Below, in pieces: positions 44,439-52,362 of a stretch of 64,000 nt of DNA. The stretch spans positions 496,001 through 560,000 of the forward strand of contig NZ_QVON01000001.1 in NCBI RefSeq assembly GCF_003426735.1. Reading direction: 5' to 3'. The notes under the pieces were generated by a model, which was not told the DNA's origin, did no database searches, and saw only the letters and a program-made list of their open reading frames with translations. The DNA is from Arenibacter sp. P308M17. Lineage in GTDB: Bacteria > Bacteroidota > Bacteroidia > Flavobacteriales > Flavobacteriaceae. The position numbers and the translations under genes were made by a program. Position 1 is the stretch's first letter, and the number at the start of each line of letters is the position of its first letter.

Positions 44439-44781
44439 TTTCTATTGCTCAATAACTAACCTGCCTGCAATCTCCAGATCCTGTTGATGGATCATGTCTC
44501 CAACTATATGGACTGCCAATCATTAACATATTCCGTTTATTAGTACCACCCATCCCGTTTTAAACTGTTCTATTTAAGGAAGAACGGAAAAATTCCCTTT
44601 CACAAACCAAAAATCCCTAAATTGGAAGAAATAAAAAGGATCCAAAGTAAATAATTAGGATAGTAAAAAACCGACACCGCATAGTTCAAGGACGAACCCA
44701 AGAAAACTGCCCCTTGGCTTTAATATTGTTAAACTAAATGAGTAGAGGGGGTAGTAAAGTATTAATAGTATAAGTGAATTA
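44439..44781 (+). repeat. Cassette spacer before the YIP1 gene
   Basis: It has CAATAACTAACCTGCCTGC, ATATGGACTGCCAATC, CATCCCGTTTTAAACTG, the core AATCCCTAAATTGGAAG (44612-44628), and a type-alpha repeat (ACCGACACCGCATAGTTCAA, 44665-44740). The last 40 bp differ from the usual CCTATAATGTTG ending. Confidence 0.6.
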
Positions 44782-45435
44782 ATGAATAGTGAACTAATAA
44801 ACACCGAAAATCAACAAGAGTTATCCGACAAGGAGATTTTTATGGAAATTTGGACTTCTCCAAGAAAGGTCTTCAAATTCATAAATGACAACCATTATGA
44901 CAAATATGTAAATGGACTTTTGTTTTTCGCTGGGATCTCAAGTGCATTCGACAGAGCCTCTTTGAAGAATTCTGGAGACAATTTGTCCTTAATAGCAATA
45001 TTGGCTCTTTGTATAATAGTAGGTGGCCTTTTAGGGTGGATTTCATATTATATATATGCAGCTTTGTTAAGCTGGACAGGAAAATGGATAAATGGTGAAG
45101 GTGATACTAAGTCAATTTTAAGAATTATTTCTTATGCTATGACACCGGCAATAATTGCGCTAATTTTTCTCATACCTCAAATTGGAATTTATGGAAATGA
45201 AATGTTCAAATCAGATGGAGATATAAGCAGTGCTGGAATTGTCGCGAATATTTTTGTTTATAGTTCTATGATTTTAGAATTCATTCTAGGTATTTGGACA
45301 ATAGTCTTTTGCGTAGTTGGTGTTTCTGAAGTCCAAAAACTATCAATTGGAAAATCAATTGTAAATTTAATATTACCTCTTTTAGTTTTTGCTATTCCAA
45401 TAATGATAATTGTATTGATAATTAAAGCGTTGTAA
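44782..45435 (+). CDS. YIP1-family integral membrane protein
   Basis: This 217-residue protein has a polar N-terminus with the YIP1 start (EIWTSPRKVFKFINDN). About five membrane helices follow at 70-95, 110-135 (ISYAMTPAIIALIFLIP), 155-180 and 195-217. The conserved SYAMTP and AGIVANIF segments fit the family. Its role in bacteria is not established. The TPR protein gene begins 14 bp downstream, so the two form a two-gene cassette. Confidence 0.85.
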   Translation: MNSELINTENQQELSDKEIFMEIWTSPRKVFKFINDNHYDKYVNGLLFFAGISSAFDRASLKNSGDNLSLIAILALCIIVGGLLGWISYYIYAALLSWTGKWINGEGDTKSILRIISYAMTPAIIALIFLIPQIGIYGNEMFKSDGDISSAGIVANIFVYSSMILEFILGIWTIVFCVVGVSEVQKLSIGKSIVNLILPLLVFAIPIMIIVLIIKAL

Positions 45436-45449
45436 ATAAAACGAAATTA

Positions 45450-46457
45450 ATGAAAAACTTTAATCTGTATTTCTTCTGCGTACTCGCATTAAATTTTCAA
45501 ATCATCTCCGGACAAGTAGATAAAATTGCAGATTTGGTAAAACAGGGAATCGACCATCATGATAGAGGAGAGTTTGATCAAGCTATCGAAATATATCAAA
45601 ATGCATTAGCCATAGATGAAAACTCTAGTTTGGCCAACTATGAAATAGCGTATACCTATCTGTCCAATAACCAATATGAATTAGCAGAAAAATATAGCAA
45701 AAGAGTCCTTGACCTAAAAAATGGCAACCTGCTCGAAGGTTATATTGCATATGGTAATTCTCTTGATTTACAGGGCAAAAACAAAAAGGCTATCCAGGCA
45801 TATGAAGAGGGATTAAAGACCTTTGACAATTATTTATTGCATTATAATCTGGCAATGGCCCATTATAATTCCGAAAATTATGATAAGGCGTCAGAATCTG
45901 CAATTAATGCGATATTGAACAATTCGTCACATGCCAGCAGCCATTTGATATTAAGCAAAATTATGGTTAATAAAAACGTACGTATAAAAGCAATGCTTCC
46001 CTTATACTTTTTTCTAATGATAGAACCAAATTCAGAAAGAGCTGGTATTGAATACAAAAACCTAAGAAATTATTTGGCCTATGGCGTTACACAAAAGGAT
46101 AATAACAATGTAGACATCACGGTACCAATGAATGGAGATGTAGATTTTGGAGCGGCTGAAATGATGATAAGTTTACTAAAGGCGTCGGAGAATTTGGAAA
46201 AAAATGAAGGGAAATCCGATATGGAACTATTTGCTGACAATAATCACAAATTATTTAAAATTTTAGGTGAACTTAAAAAAGAGAATACTGGTTTTTGGTG
46301 GGACTTTTATGTTACCTTCTTTTATGACATGGCCAAAGAGAACCTAACAACTCCATATAGCTACTACATATCCCTTTCCAAAGGACAAGAAGTGCTGGAT
46401 TGGTTGGATAAAAATAGTAACGATTTTGAACGTTTCTCCGGATGGTTAACAGAATAA
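45450..46457 (+). CDS. Secreted tetratricopeptide-repeat protein
   Basis: This 335-residue protein has a signal peptide (MKNFNLYFFCVLALNFQIISG). At least four TPR-like helical hairpins span about 30-190: DHHDRGEFDQAIEIYQNALA, SNNQYELAEKYSKRVL, LDLQGKNKKAIQAYEEGL and NSENYDKASESAINAIL. The C-terminal 140 residues (LAYGVTQKDNNNVDITVP onward) form an unrecognised domain. It is probably a periplasmic scaffold linked to the YIP1 membrane protein encoded upstream. Confidence 0.88.
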   Translation: MKNFNLYFFCVLALNFQIISGQVDKIADLVKQGIDHHDRGEFDQAIEIYQNALAIDENSSLANYEIAYTYLSNNQYELAEKYSKRVLDLKNGNLLEGYIAYGNSLDLQGKNKKAIQAYEEGLKTFDNYLLHYNLAMAHYNSENYDKASESAINAILNNSSHASSHLILSKIMVNKNVRIKAMLPLYFFLMIEPNSERAGIEYKNLRNYLAYGVTQKDNNNVDITVPMNGDVDFGAAEMMISLLKASENLEKNEGKSDMELFADNNHKLFKILGELKKENTGFWWDFYVTFFYDMAKENLTTPYSYYISLSKGQEVLDWLDKNSNDFERFSGWLTE

Positions 46458-46668
46458 ACAACCAATACCTAACACTTGATCCAATTCAGAGTGGAAGTAT
46501 AAAAAACAAGTACAGTTAAAATAATAGCCAGTAATCAAAATGTCAAACTCAAATGGAAATAAATGATACATTCCAACTATATTTTTTTATTACATTAGGT
46601 CTATTGAGAATATTTTTTTCATAACTATATCCAATCGTTGGCATTCATTATAAAAAAATCAACCAAAC

Positions 46669-47421
46669 TTGAGGACATTAAAAATTATTATCGGATTTCT
46701 ATTGCTTTATGGAGCTGGAACGGAATATGTTGCGGCAAGTCGAGAAGTTGGCTCTTGGTACTCGGCTGGAGTAATTGGAGGTGTTATAACAATGCTTTTG
46801 ATATGTACTTGGCTAATCGGAACTGGATTTTCAAACTCAAAATATAAGCTTAGTAAAATTCAGATAGCGAAATGCCTAGTAATTTCTATTGCCCTATTTT
46901 CCTTGATTGCATTTATCAAAATAGGTACGTATGTGGTTCCCAAAAATTTTGTAGAAATAAATGGTCTTAAAGTACCTATTGGCAAATGTATTGACGGAAA
47001 TCGAAGACTAATATCGGACAATAAAAAAAGAGAGGACTACTGCACTTGCTTTGTCGAAAAAATAACAGCGGTCCCAGAATTTAAAGAAAAGTATCAAAAC
47101 CAACTGGAAAGCGATAAAATAATGGAGGTTTTCAAAGAAGTTCAAAGTGACCCTAAATATCTGGACTTGAAAATTGAAGAATGCTTTGAGGTTGCTCAAA
47201 TGAAATGGACGGACGAGTTGGCGGAAGCGATGAAAAGAAATTGGAAAAAAGAGTTGGCAGGAACGGAATTCGCACAGACAAACGATATCGAGAAATATAG
47301 CGACTGCCTAATTGAAAAATATCGTAAATATCCGTTTCAGGAAATAATGTCCGACGGTTTTGCGGAAAGCGAAGAGGCTATTGCGATAGATGAAGAGTGT
47401 ACGAAAGCCTCGGAAAAATAA
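46669..47421 (+). CDS. Membrane-anchored protein of unknown function
   Basis: This 250-residue product starts at TTG 46669; no ATG in frame gives a full first helix. Three membrane helices lie at about 3-20, 35-55 and 67-85, followed by a soluble domain with paired cysteines (GKCIDGNRR, DYCTCFVEK, EECFEVAQ, SDCLIEKY, DEECTKASEK). The regular cysteine spacing suggests disulfide-bonded helical hairpins facing the periplasm. The unit is bracketed by GTTGGCATT (46637-46645) and its exact complement AATGCCAAC (47425-47433). No family is recognised. Confidence 0.75.
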   Translation: MRTLKIIIGFLLLYGAGTEYVAASREVGSWYSAGVIGGVITMLLICTWLIGTGFSNSKYKLSKIQIAKCLVISIALFSLIAFIKIGTYVVPKNFVEINGLKVPIGKCIDGNRRLISDNKKREDYCTCFVEKITAVPEFKEKYQNQLESDKIMEVFKEVQSDPKYLDLKIEECFEVAQMKWTDELAEAMKRNWKKELAGTEFAQTNDIEKYSDCLIEKYRKYPFQEIMSDGFAESEEAIAIDEECTKASEK

Positions 47422-47424
47422 GGA

Positions 47425-47643
47425 AATGCCAACAATGGTTATAACAAACAGAGCATAAAGGGCTAAATTTAATGGCTTTGGCGTGTTTACTATGTCCGTC
47501 ACATCTTTTGGCTTTGGAAATTTAAAAAATAATTACAAACGGAAAGCTCTGGCTTCGAGTGTAGACGGAAACTGGCCAGCGCGCCCACTGCTGTCGCAGA
47601 TGTCGTACCTCCGCACTACGCTTAACTAAGACGTTGGCAACAT
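47425..47643 (+). repeat. attC-like site between two unknown-gene cassettes
   Basis: The site begins AATGCCAACAATGGTTATAAC and ends GCACTACGCTTAACTAAGACG then TTGGCAACA. The outer arms TGCCAAC and GTTGGCA are exact complements. Inner blocks (AAAGGGCTAAATTTAATGG, GGAAAGCTCTGGC) give further imperfect pairing. From memory, very similar sequences follow single genes in other Flavobacteriia. Length is 219 bp, longer than most integron attC sites. Confidence 0.5.
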
Positions 47644-47650
47644 TTGAGAA

Positions 47651-48472
47651 ATGACGAAATGCATTCAAATTTTATTAATTCTATTGACATTATCTGCTTG
47701 CGGACAAAATGCAACTGAAATGAAAACACCAGAAAATGCGAATGAAATGTTTGCGGAATTCATTGCAAAGAAAAAGTTCATTAAACAACCATATCCAAAT
47801 TACTATCCTGGAATTGCAGACGAAAAAATGCGCCCAATTTTTACGGAAAAAATAAACCAAGTTGCGACTGACTTTAAGACTGTTGCGGAATCTGAAAAAC
47901 CGACTAATAAAATGTATCAAGCAAAAATCGGAATTGGACTTTCAAGGTTTGCAGACATTTATCTGGAATTAGATACCGAAGACAGAGAAAGAATTTGTAT
48001 GTATTTCGAGGAATTAATGGATGTTGTCGGACTGGAAGGTTCGAATGGTCAACTCAATAAATTTATGTACGGTTTTGACCCAATGGAAAAGCCAAAAGAA
48101 AAAAAGTGGACCGATTCGCACGGAAACGTTTTTATTGAAAAAGGGACTGAAGTTTCAATAATTCCAGCGAAATACGATAAAACAGGAAAAAAATACAAGG
48201 TTTTCCTTTACAACGAAACAACTGAAGCTATTGGAATAATAAAAGACTTGATTATAAAACCGAGGGAATTTAAAGTATTTAACGTTTCAGATACAGATAC
48301 TCTTAAATTAGATAATGGAGTTAAGTTTATGTTCGGAGAAACCTATGGACTTGAAGTTGAGGACAAAAAATCACAAGTTAGTGGACTTGGAGGGAAATAT
48401 TTGACTGATTATGGCGTGCCCAATGAAATTGATTTTGCTTTTGTCATAGTTCCAGTTGGAAAAGGAGATTAA
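47651..48472 (+). CDS. Lipoprotein, DUF4844-like
   Basis: This 273-residue protein has a lipoprotein signal ending LTLSAC (cysteine at 17) followed by GQNATEMKTPEN. The block FIAKKKFIKQPYPNYYPGIADEKMRPIFTEKINQ and IYLELDTEDRERICMYFEELMDVVGLESS-like residues fit DUF4844 as I recall it. The C-terminal 110 residues form a separate beta-rich domain (KWTDSHGNVFIEKGTEVSII). Function is unknown. It is a single-gene unit directly after the attC-like site. Confidence 0.8.
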   Translation: MTKCIQILLILLTLSACGQNATEMKTPENANEMFAEFIAKKKFIKQPYPNYYPGIADEKMRPIFTEKINQVATDFKTVAESEKPTNKMYQAKIGIGLSRFADIYLELDTEDRERICMYFEELMDVVGLEGSNGQLNKFMYGFDPMEKPKEKKWTDSHGNVFIEKGTEVSIIPAKYDKTGKKYKVFLYNETTEAIGIIKDLIIKPREFKVFNVSDTDTLKLDNGVKFMFGETYGLEVEDKKSQVSGLGGKYLTDYGVPNEIDFAFVIVPVGKGD

Positions 48473-48828
48473 GAATAAAAAACTACCACCAATAACTAAG
48501 CCTTGGTGTGGTCGGTACTGCCTGTCCTGCACATTTTGCGGGAGCCTAACATAAATACCCAATTACCTTAACCCAGGCCCAGATTCACCTTACCATATGG
48601 CCTGCCAATTAATAATATATCCCGGCAGTCAGTGCCACCCATTCCGTTTCAATCTGTGCCACTTTTTAACGACAACAAGAAAAAAGTACCAGTTGGCGCG
48701 GGCGTTACGCCCTGCCTTTGCATATATTAACCAAAAATCCCTAAATTGGTAAGAAATAAAAAAGTTCAAATTTCCATAGCTTGGTAAGGGCAGGAGGGAA
48801 GGCTGCATACCAACATAACTCTTCTATC
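48473..48828 (+). repeat. Cassette spacer after the DUF4844-like gene
   Basis: The order is CAATAACTAAGCC, GTGTGGTCGGTACTGCCTG, CATATGGCCTGCCAATTAAT, CATTCCGTTTCAATCTGTGCC, GGCGCGGGCGTTACGCCCTGC, and the core AATCCCTAAATTGG (48736-48749). The core is followed not by a type-alpha or type-beta end but by AAGGGCAGGAGGGAAGGCTGC and a group II intron remnant. Confidence 0.65.
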
Positions 48829-48880
48829 AAGTACGGTTCTGAGAGAGGTTTGGGGTGAAACTCCAGTTTTCTATTCGACC
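48829..48880 (+). ncRNA. Group II intron 3'-end remnant (part of domain V and domain VI)
   Basis: AGTACGGTTCTGAGAGAGG followed by TTTGGGGTGAAACTCCA and TCTATTCGACC matches the 3' end of bacterial group II introns: the 3' arm of domain V, domain VI and the terminal CGACC. The 5' arm of domain V (GAGCCGTAT type), the other domains and the reverse-transcriptase ORF are missing, so it cannot splice. It sits where a spacer end would normally be. Confidence 0.6.
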
Positions 48881-48947
48881 ACAAACACGTTATCCTTTAT
48901 TTTAATAATCTTTTAGCTAAATATTAGGTGTAATTTCCAAAGTTCAT

Positions 48948-49538
48948 ATGAAGAAATCAGAAATTAGAAAAGAAATCAAAGTAATATTAAAAAATGGAAC
49001 ATCTAAGATTGGGGTATATGAGTCATTGAGGCAACGTGATGATATACCCGATGTAGAATTAAGAAAGCTCCTAGCTTCAATACCTGATGCCAATATTGAT
49101 AAAATTGACAAAGTCCTGCACAAGATTATTTGTGTATTTTGGGTTCTGTTTGCACTTATTGAGATTGGAAATGTGATTGATGGGCTAATATCAATTAATT
49201 TAAAACTTTTGATCTCATTTATTGTTACAGTTTACATAACGGTCCAAATATGGAGATTCAATGGAGATTTATATTTACCTGCAATTGTTTGGCTTGGGCT
49301 ATCGGTCATAAACGCCCTTAGGGAATTTTATTCGATTGACCCTTATGATCCTGACTATGAACTATATCAAATTATGACCTATGTCTATATTTCGGTTGTA
49401 ATAATTGTTATTGCACTCATGATAATAGTAAGAAAAAATGTTTTCGGTTACTATAAATGGTTTAAGCCGGAAATGAATTTCAAGAATGAAATAATGTTTG
49501 AAAACTATAAAACTACTCTTAATAATGACCCCTCATAA
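48948..49538 (+). CDS. Membrane protein of unknown function
   Basis: This 196-residue protein has a charged N-terminal domain (KKSEIRKEIKVILKNGTSKIGVYESL, 1-45). Four hydrophobic helices follow at about 57-78, 85-100, 108-122 and 142-163, with a polar tail. It lacks a signal peptide and I do not recognise the family. The unit has a repeat E copy (GACCCCTCATAAGC) right at its stop. It could be an immunity or stress protein, but nothing shows it. Confidence 0.75.
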   Translation: MKKSEIRKEIKVILKNGTSKIGVYESLRQRDDIPDVELRKLLASIPDANIDKIDKVLHKIICVFWVLFALIEIGNVIDGLISINLKLLISFIVTVYITVQIWRFNGDLYLPAIVWLGLSVINALREFYSIDPYDPDYELYQIMTYVYISVVIIVIALMIIVRKNVFGYYKWFKPEMNFKNEIMFENYKTTLNNDPS

Positions 49539-49824
49539 GCTCCCTCGGCTATAAGTGCCACCCACTCCGTTTTAAACTTTTCTATTTAAGTAAGAACAGA
49601 AAATTTTTCCCTTCATAAACCAAAAATCCCTAAATTGGTTAGGAATAAAATAGTAATAGCAAAGGTTGCGCAAAACCGAGACCAACACCGTCATTCCCTC
49701 CAGACGCTGTAAAATAGGTGTCGTACAAATCCTACCAAATCAATTAGACAAAAGTTATTTGTTGCATCGGACCTATAAAAGAAATATAGTAACTTGTGGA
49801 TACTATATCTGTACGTTGTGCAGC
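49539..49824 (+). repeat. Cassette spacer ending in a type-beta repeat
   Basis: It has repeat E, CCACTCCGTTTTAAAC, the core AATCCCTAAATTGG (49625-49638) and the uninterrupted junction AAATAGTAATAGCAAAGG, which is the empty-site equivalent of the MITE at 34001. The type-beta block follows (49664-49824). It ends CGTTGTGCAGC (49814-49824), which is complementary at 10 of 11 positions to GCAGCACAACG (50732-50742). Confidence 0.65.
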
Positions 49825-49839
49825 ATTTAAAAGAAAAAA

Positions 49840-50715
49840 TTGATTAGAAAATATCTGATATTCCCCTTTCTTTTAATTCCAATTTTGAGTTGGAGTCAAT
49901 ATGAAGTTACTGGAGTTGTAACATCTAAAACCGATAATGATTTAATCCCAGGTGTAATCGTAATTGAAAAAGGGACTAAAAATGGAGCTCAAACAAACTT
50001 AAACGGTCAATTTTCAATTAAAGTTTCAGATCCTAACGCAATCTTGATTTTTTCATTTGTCGGAATGGTAACCAAAGAATACAGTCTCAAAGGTGAAAAT
50101 AAAATAATAGTCGAAACGAAATGGGATTGTAACAAAGATTTCTTTGATGCAAATAGTATTAGAATTTATGGGCAATCAGGGCTAATTAACAATCCTTTTG
50201 GTGGTCAAATTGAGATCGCGTCTCCATATATAATATCAGGAGGAGTATTAGATGCTAGTTATAGCTATCAAACCAATTCAGAAAAGAATACCTTTCATAG
50301 AGGTAGTTTGGAATTTAAACATCCAATATCAAATTGTGATTTTGACATAGATTTTAGGATTAGCTACCGCGATTTTCAATTTGAAAACCAATTTGACAAT
50401 AACGCTTATTCATTTGAAATTGACCTGAACCTATCAAGAATTAGTTTTATAGCGGGTTACACAAATTTAGATTTCAATGACCTAACCACTTCAATCAATC
50501 AAAATTCTTCAGGAGTATTGATTGGATTTGGAACCAAATTAGGAAAACCGTTATTTCCTGAATTAGTAGGCAAAATCTCAATATATGATGATTTCATCGA
50601 ATATCAAGGTAGAATTCAAGGGAGTTACAAACGGTTCTTGTTATTTCTGAAATATTATAGATTGAGTTCTTTTAATGAATTGAGTCTTGGAATAGGATAT
50701 AGCTTATTTTATTAA
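49840..50715 (+). CDS. Carboxypeptidase-like-domain protein with predicted beta-barrel-like C-terminus
   Basis: This 291-residue product starts at TTG 49840, which gives a proper signal peptide (MIRKYLIFPFLLIPILSWSQ). A CarboxypepD_reg-like domain follows (about 20-95: YEVTGVVTSKTDNDLIPGVI, then GAQTNLNGQFSIKVSDP and FSFVGMVTKEYSL). The last 170 residues have alternating polar/aromatic strands ending LGIGYSLFY, which suggests a small outer-membrane barrel. It resembles a TonB receptor reduced to its N-domain and a short barrel. Function is unknown. Confidence 0.8.
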   Translation: MIRKYLIFPFLLIPILSWSQYEVTGVVTSKTDNDLIPGVIVIEKGTKNGAQTNLNGQFSIKVSDPNAILIFSFVGMVTKEYSLKGENKIIVETKWDCNKDFFDANSIRIYGQSGLINNPFGGQIEIASPYIISGGVLDASYSYQTNSEKNTFHRGSLEFKHPISNCDFDIDFRISYRDFQFENQFDNNAYSFEIDLNLSRISFIAGYTNLDFNDLTTSINQNSSGVLIGFGTKLGKPLFPELVGKISIYDDFIEYQGRIQGSYKRFLLFLKYYRLSSFNELSLGIGYSLFY

Positions 50716-50731
50716 CTAGTGATGAAAAAAC

Positions 50732-50868
50732 GCAGCACAACGACAACGCCTATACCCCATTGCTCCCCTTCGCTTGTCTTAATTTCCTATCTTAGGTTAT
50801 TATAAATCAATCTTGGTTTGGTCTGGGCTTCTAAAGCAACGGGGCATAGCCAGGGCCGTTGTGAGCAA
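50732..50868 (+). repeat. attC-like hairpin site
   Basis: ACAACGCCTATACCCCATTGCT near the left end pairs, with gaps, with AGCAACGGGGCATAGCC and GGGCCGTTGT near the right end. The two halves can form a long imperfect hairpin with unpaired bases, as attC sites do. It is only 137 bp and links two unrelated unknown genes. Confidence 0.55.
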
Positions 50869-50882
50869 GCTAAAAAAACGAA

Positions 50883-51431
50883 GTGAGAAACATTGAACAA
50901 TTGATAAAAGAATTAATTCCACCGAATGATTATCAGAATCGGAATGGATTTAGTAATGAACACATTGTTTTAAGCTTGACCGAAAAAGAAAAAGTAGAAG
51001 TTGAGCGAAATCTAATTGAAATGCCCAAACAGGAAGAAGATGACATGATTGGAGAAACTTTGACAATAATGAAATCGACTGACTCGCTTCCGACTTTGCA
51101 GAAACGTCTGAACTTAACTAAAAGTCCGACTATGAAAATTATTTGGGCGAGTTACATAAACGAAATAAATAATGGAGATGAGAAAATGAAAGAAATCGCG
51201 TTAAACGAAATGGACAAAATTTCTGAAAAATATTCGCGAATCGGAATCTTTCATCATTTAGCAAAATTTCGAGATTCTCGAATAAATGACAAGATTCGGA
51301 ATTTTATAAATCACGAAGACTATTTGACTGCATACAATGCGAGAACGTCTTTGGGAATGGAAACAGCGGAAATAATTAAACGAGAACAAATAAAAAACGG
51401 AATCGGAACTAAAAAATGGTGGGAAATATAG
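50883..51431 (+). CDS. Soluble protein of unknown function
   Basis: This 182-residue protein starts at GTG 50883. It is almost all helical, with repeated short helices (SLPTLQKRLNLTKSPTMKIIWASYINEI, then IGIFHHLAKFRDSRINDKIRNFI and AYNARTSLGMETAEI). The layout suggests HEAT-like repeats. There is no signal or membrane segment. Such small helical cassette proteins are sometimes immunity factors, but that is a guess. It lies between two attC-like sites. Confidence 0.72.
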   Translation: MRNIEQLIKELIPPNDYQNRNGFSNEHIVLSLTEKEKVEVERNLIEMPKQEEDDMIGETLTIMKSTDSLPTLQKRLNLTKSPTMKIIWASYINEINNGDEKMKEIALNEMDKISEKYSRIGIFHHLAKFRDSRINDKIRNFINHEDYLTAYNARTSLGMETAEIIKREQIKNGIGTKKWWEI

Positions 51432-51580
51432 AAATAAAGCCAGCTCATCACATAGATGCTAAGCGTAAAGCGGGCTGAACAGCTAAAATTGAGCACTTTT
51501 GCTCCTATGAAACTTTGCGGTAGGCGGACAGTGAGTCGCTCCGAAATCCCGCACTATGCTTAACTTGACCGTTACCATAC
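51432..51580 (+). repeat. attC-like site before the SRPBCC cassette
   Basis: It begins CCAGCTCATCACATAGATGC, contains TAAGCGTAAAGCGGGC, GCGGTAGGCGGACAG and CCGCACTATGCTTAACTTGACC, and ends GTTACCATAC (51571-51580). The 3' part closely follows the site at 47425-47643 (CCGCACTACGCTTAACTAAG). The terminal arm is the exact complement of GTATGGTAAC (52074-52083) at the end of the next unit. Confidence 0.52.
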
Positions 51581-51591
51581 ATACCCAAACA

Positions 51592-52110
51592 ATGCCGAAA
51601 ATTGAACTTCAAACTGAAATAAAAGCTGATAGAAATATCGTTTTTGACTTATCACGAAGTATCGATTTACATAAAATATCGACTGAACATACGAATGAAG
51701 AAGCAATTGCAGGAAAAACAAGCGGATTAATCGGAATGAATGAAAGCGTAACCTGGCGAGCTAAACACTTCGGAATTTATCAAAATCTGACTTCTAAAAT
51801 CACGGAATATAACCGACCAAAATACTTTGCAGACGAAATGGTTAAAGGTGCGTTTGCGGAGTTTAAACACCAACATCACTTTTCGGAATCGAATGGCGGA
51901 ACTTTGATGACCGACCTTTTTTATTATAAATCGCCTTTTGGAATTTTAGGTAAGCTAGCGGACAAACTCTTTCTTAAAAAATATATGACTGAATTACTGA
52001 CTGAACGAAACCGAATTGTAAAAGAGTTTGCGGAATCTGACAAATGGAAAGAAGTGATAAATGAAAAAAGTACGTATGGTAACAATGGTAACCGCTGCAC
52101 AACCCTATAA
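51592..52110 (+). CDS. SRPBCC/START-like ligand-binding protein
   Basis: I start at ATG 51592 (MPKIELQTEIKADRNIVFDLSRSIDLHK), giving 172 residues. The longer open frame upstream lies in the attC-like site. SRPBCC features are the first strand and helix, GLIGMNESVTWRAKHFGIYQNLTSKIT, then FADEMVKGAFAEFKHQHHF and a long C-terminal helix (LLTERNRIVKEFAE). Proteins of this type bind small hydrophobic ligands. The last residues (YGNNGNRCTTL) are encoded by the cassette-end repeat and are probably not functional. Confidence 0.85.
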   Translation: MPKIELQTEIKADRNIVFDLSRSIDLHKISTEHTNEEAIAGKTSGLIGMNESVTWRAKHFGIYQNLTSKITEYNRPKYFADEMVKGAFAEFKHQHHFSESNGGTLMTDLFYYKSPFGILGKLADKLFLKKYMTELLTERNRIVKEFAESDKWKEVINEKSTYGNNGNRCTTL

Positions 52111-52340
52111 ATTAAAAATTATCTATGATAAAAGCGGCCTTTTAGAACCGTTTGGATATACTTGTGCATGCAGACCCCTCAAGAGCTCCCTCGGTTATAA
52201 GTGCCACCCACTCCGTTTTAATCTGTACACCATAGGGTAAACAAGAAAAAATTTCCCTTGCTGGTGCGAGCGTCACGCTCACACCTCATATTAGTAAAAT
52301 GGACACTAAATTTTTCAACGTCAGGTTAAATTAAATCGCT
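52111..52340 (+). repeat. Last cassette spacer of the block
   Basis: It carries repeat E (AAAGCGGCCTTTTAGAACCG, GACCCCTCAAGAGC, 52124-52230), CCACTCCGTTTTAATCTG, and GGTGCGAGCGTCACGC. Neither the AATCCCTAAATTGG core nor a type-alpha or type-beta end follows, so the array stops here. A non-repetitive stretch then leads into direct repeat B. Confidence 0.6.
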
Positions 52341-52362
52341 CCTTTTGGTGTACTTCTAGATG

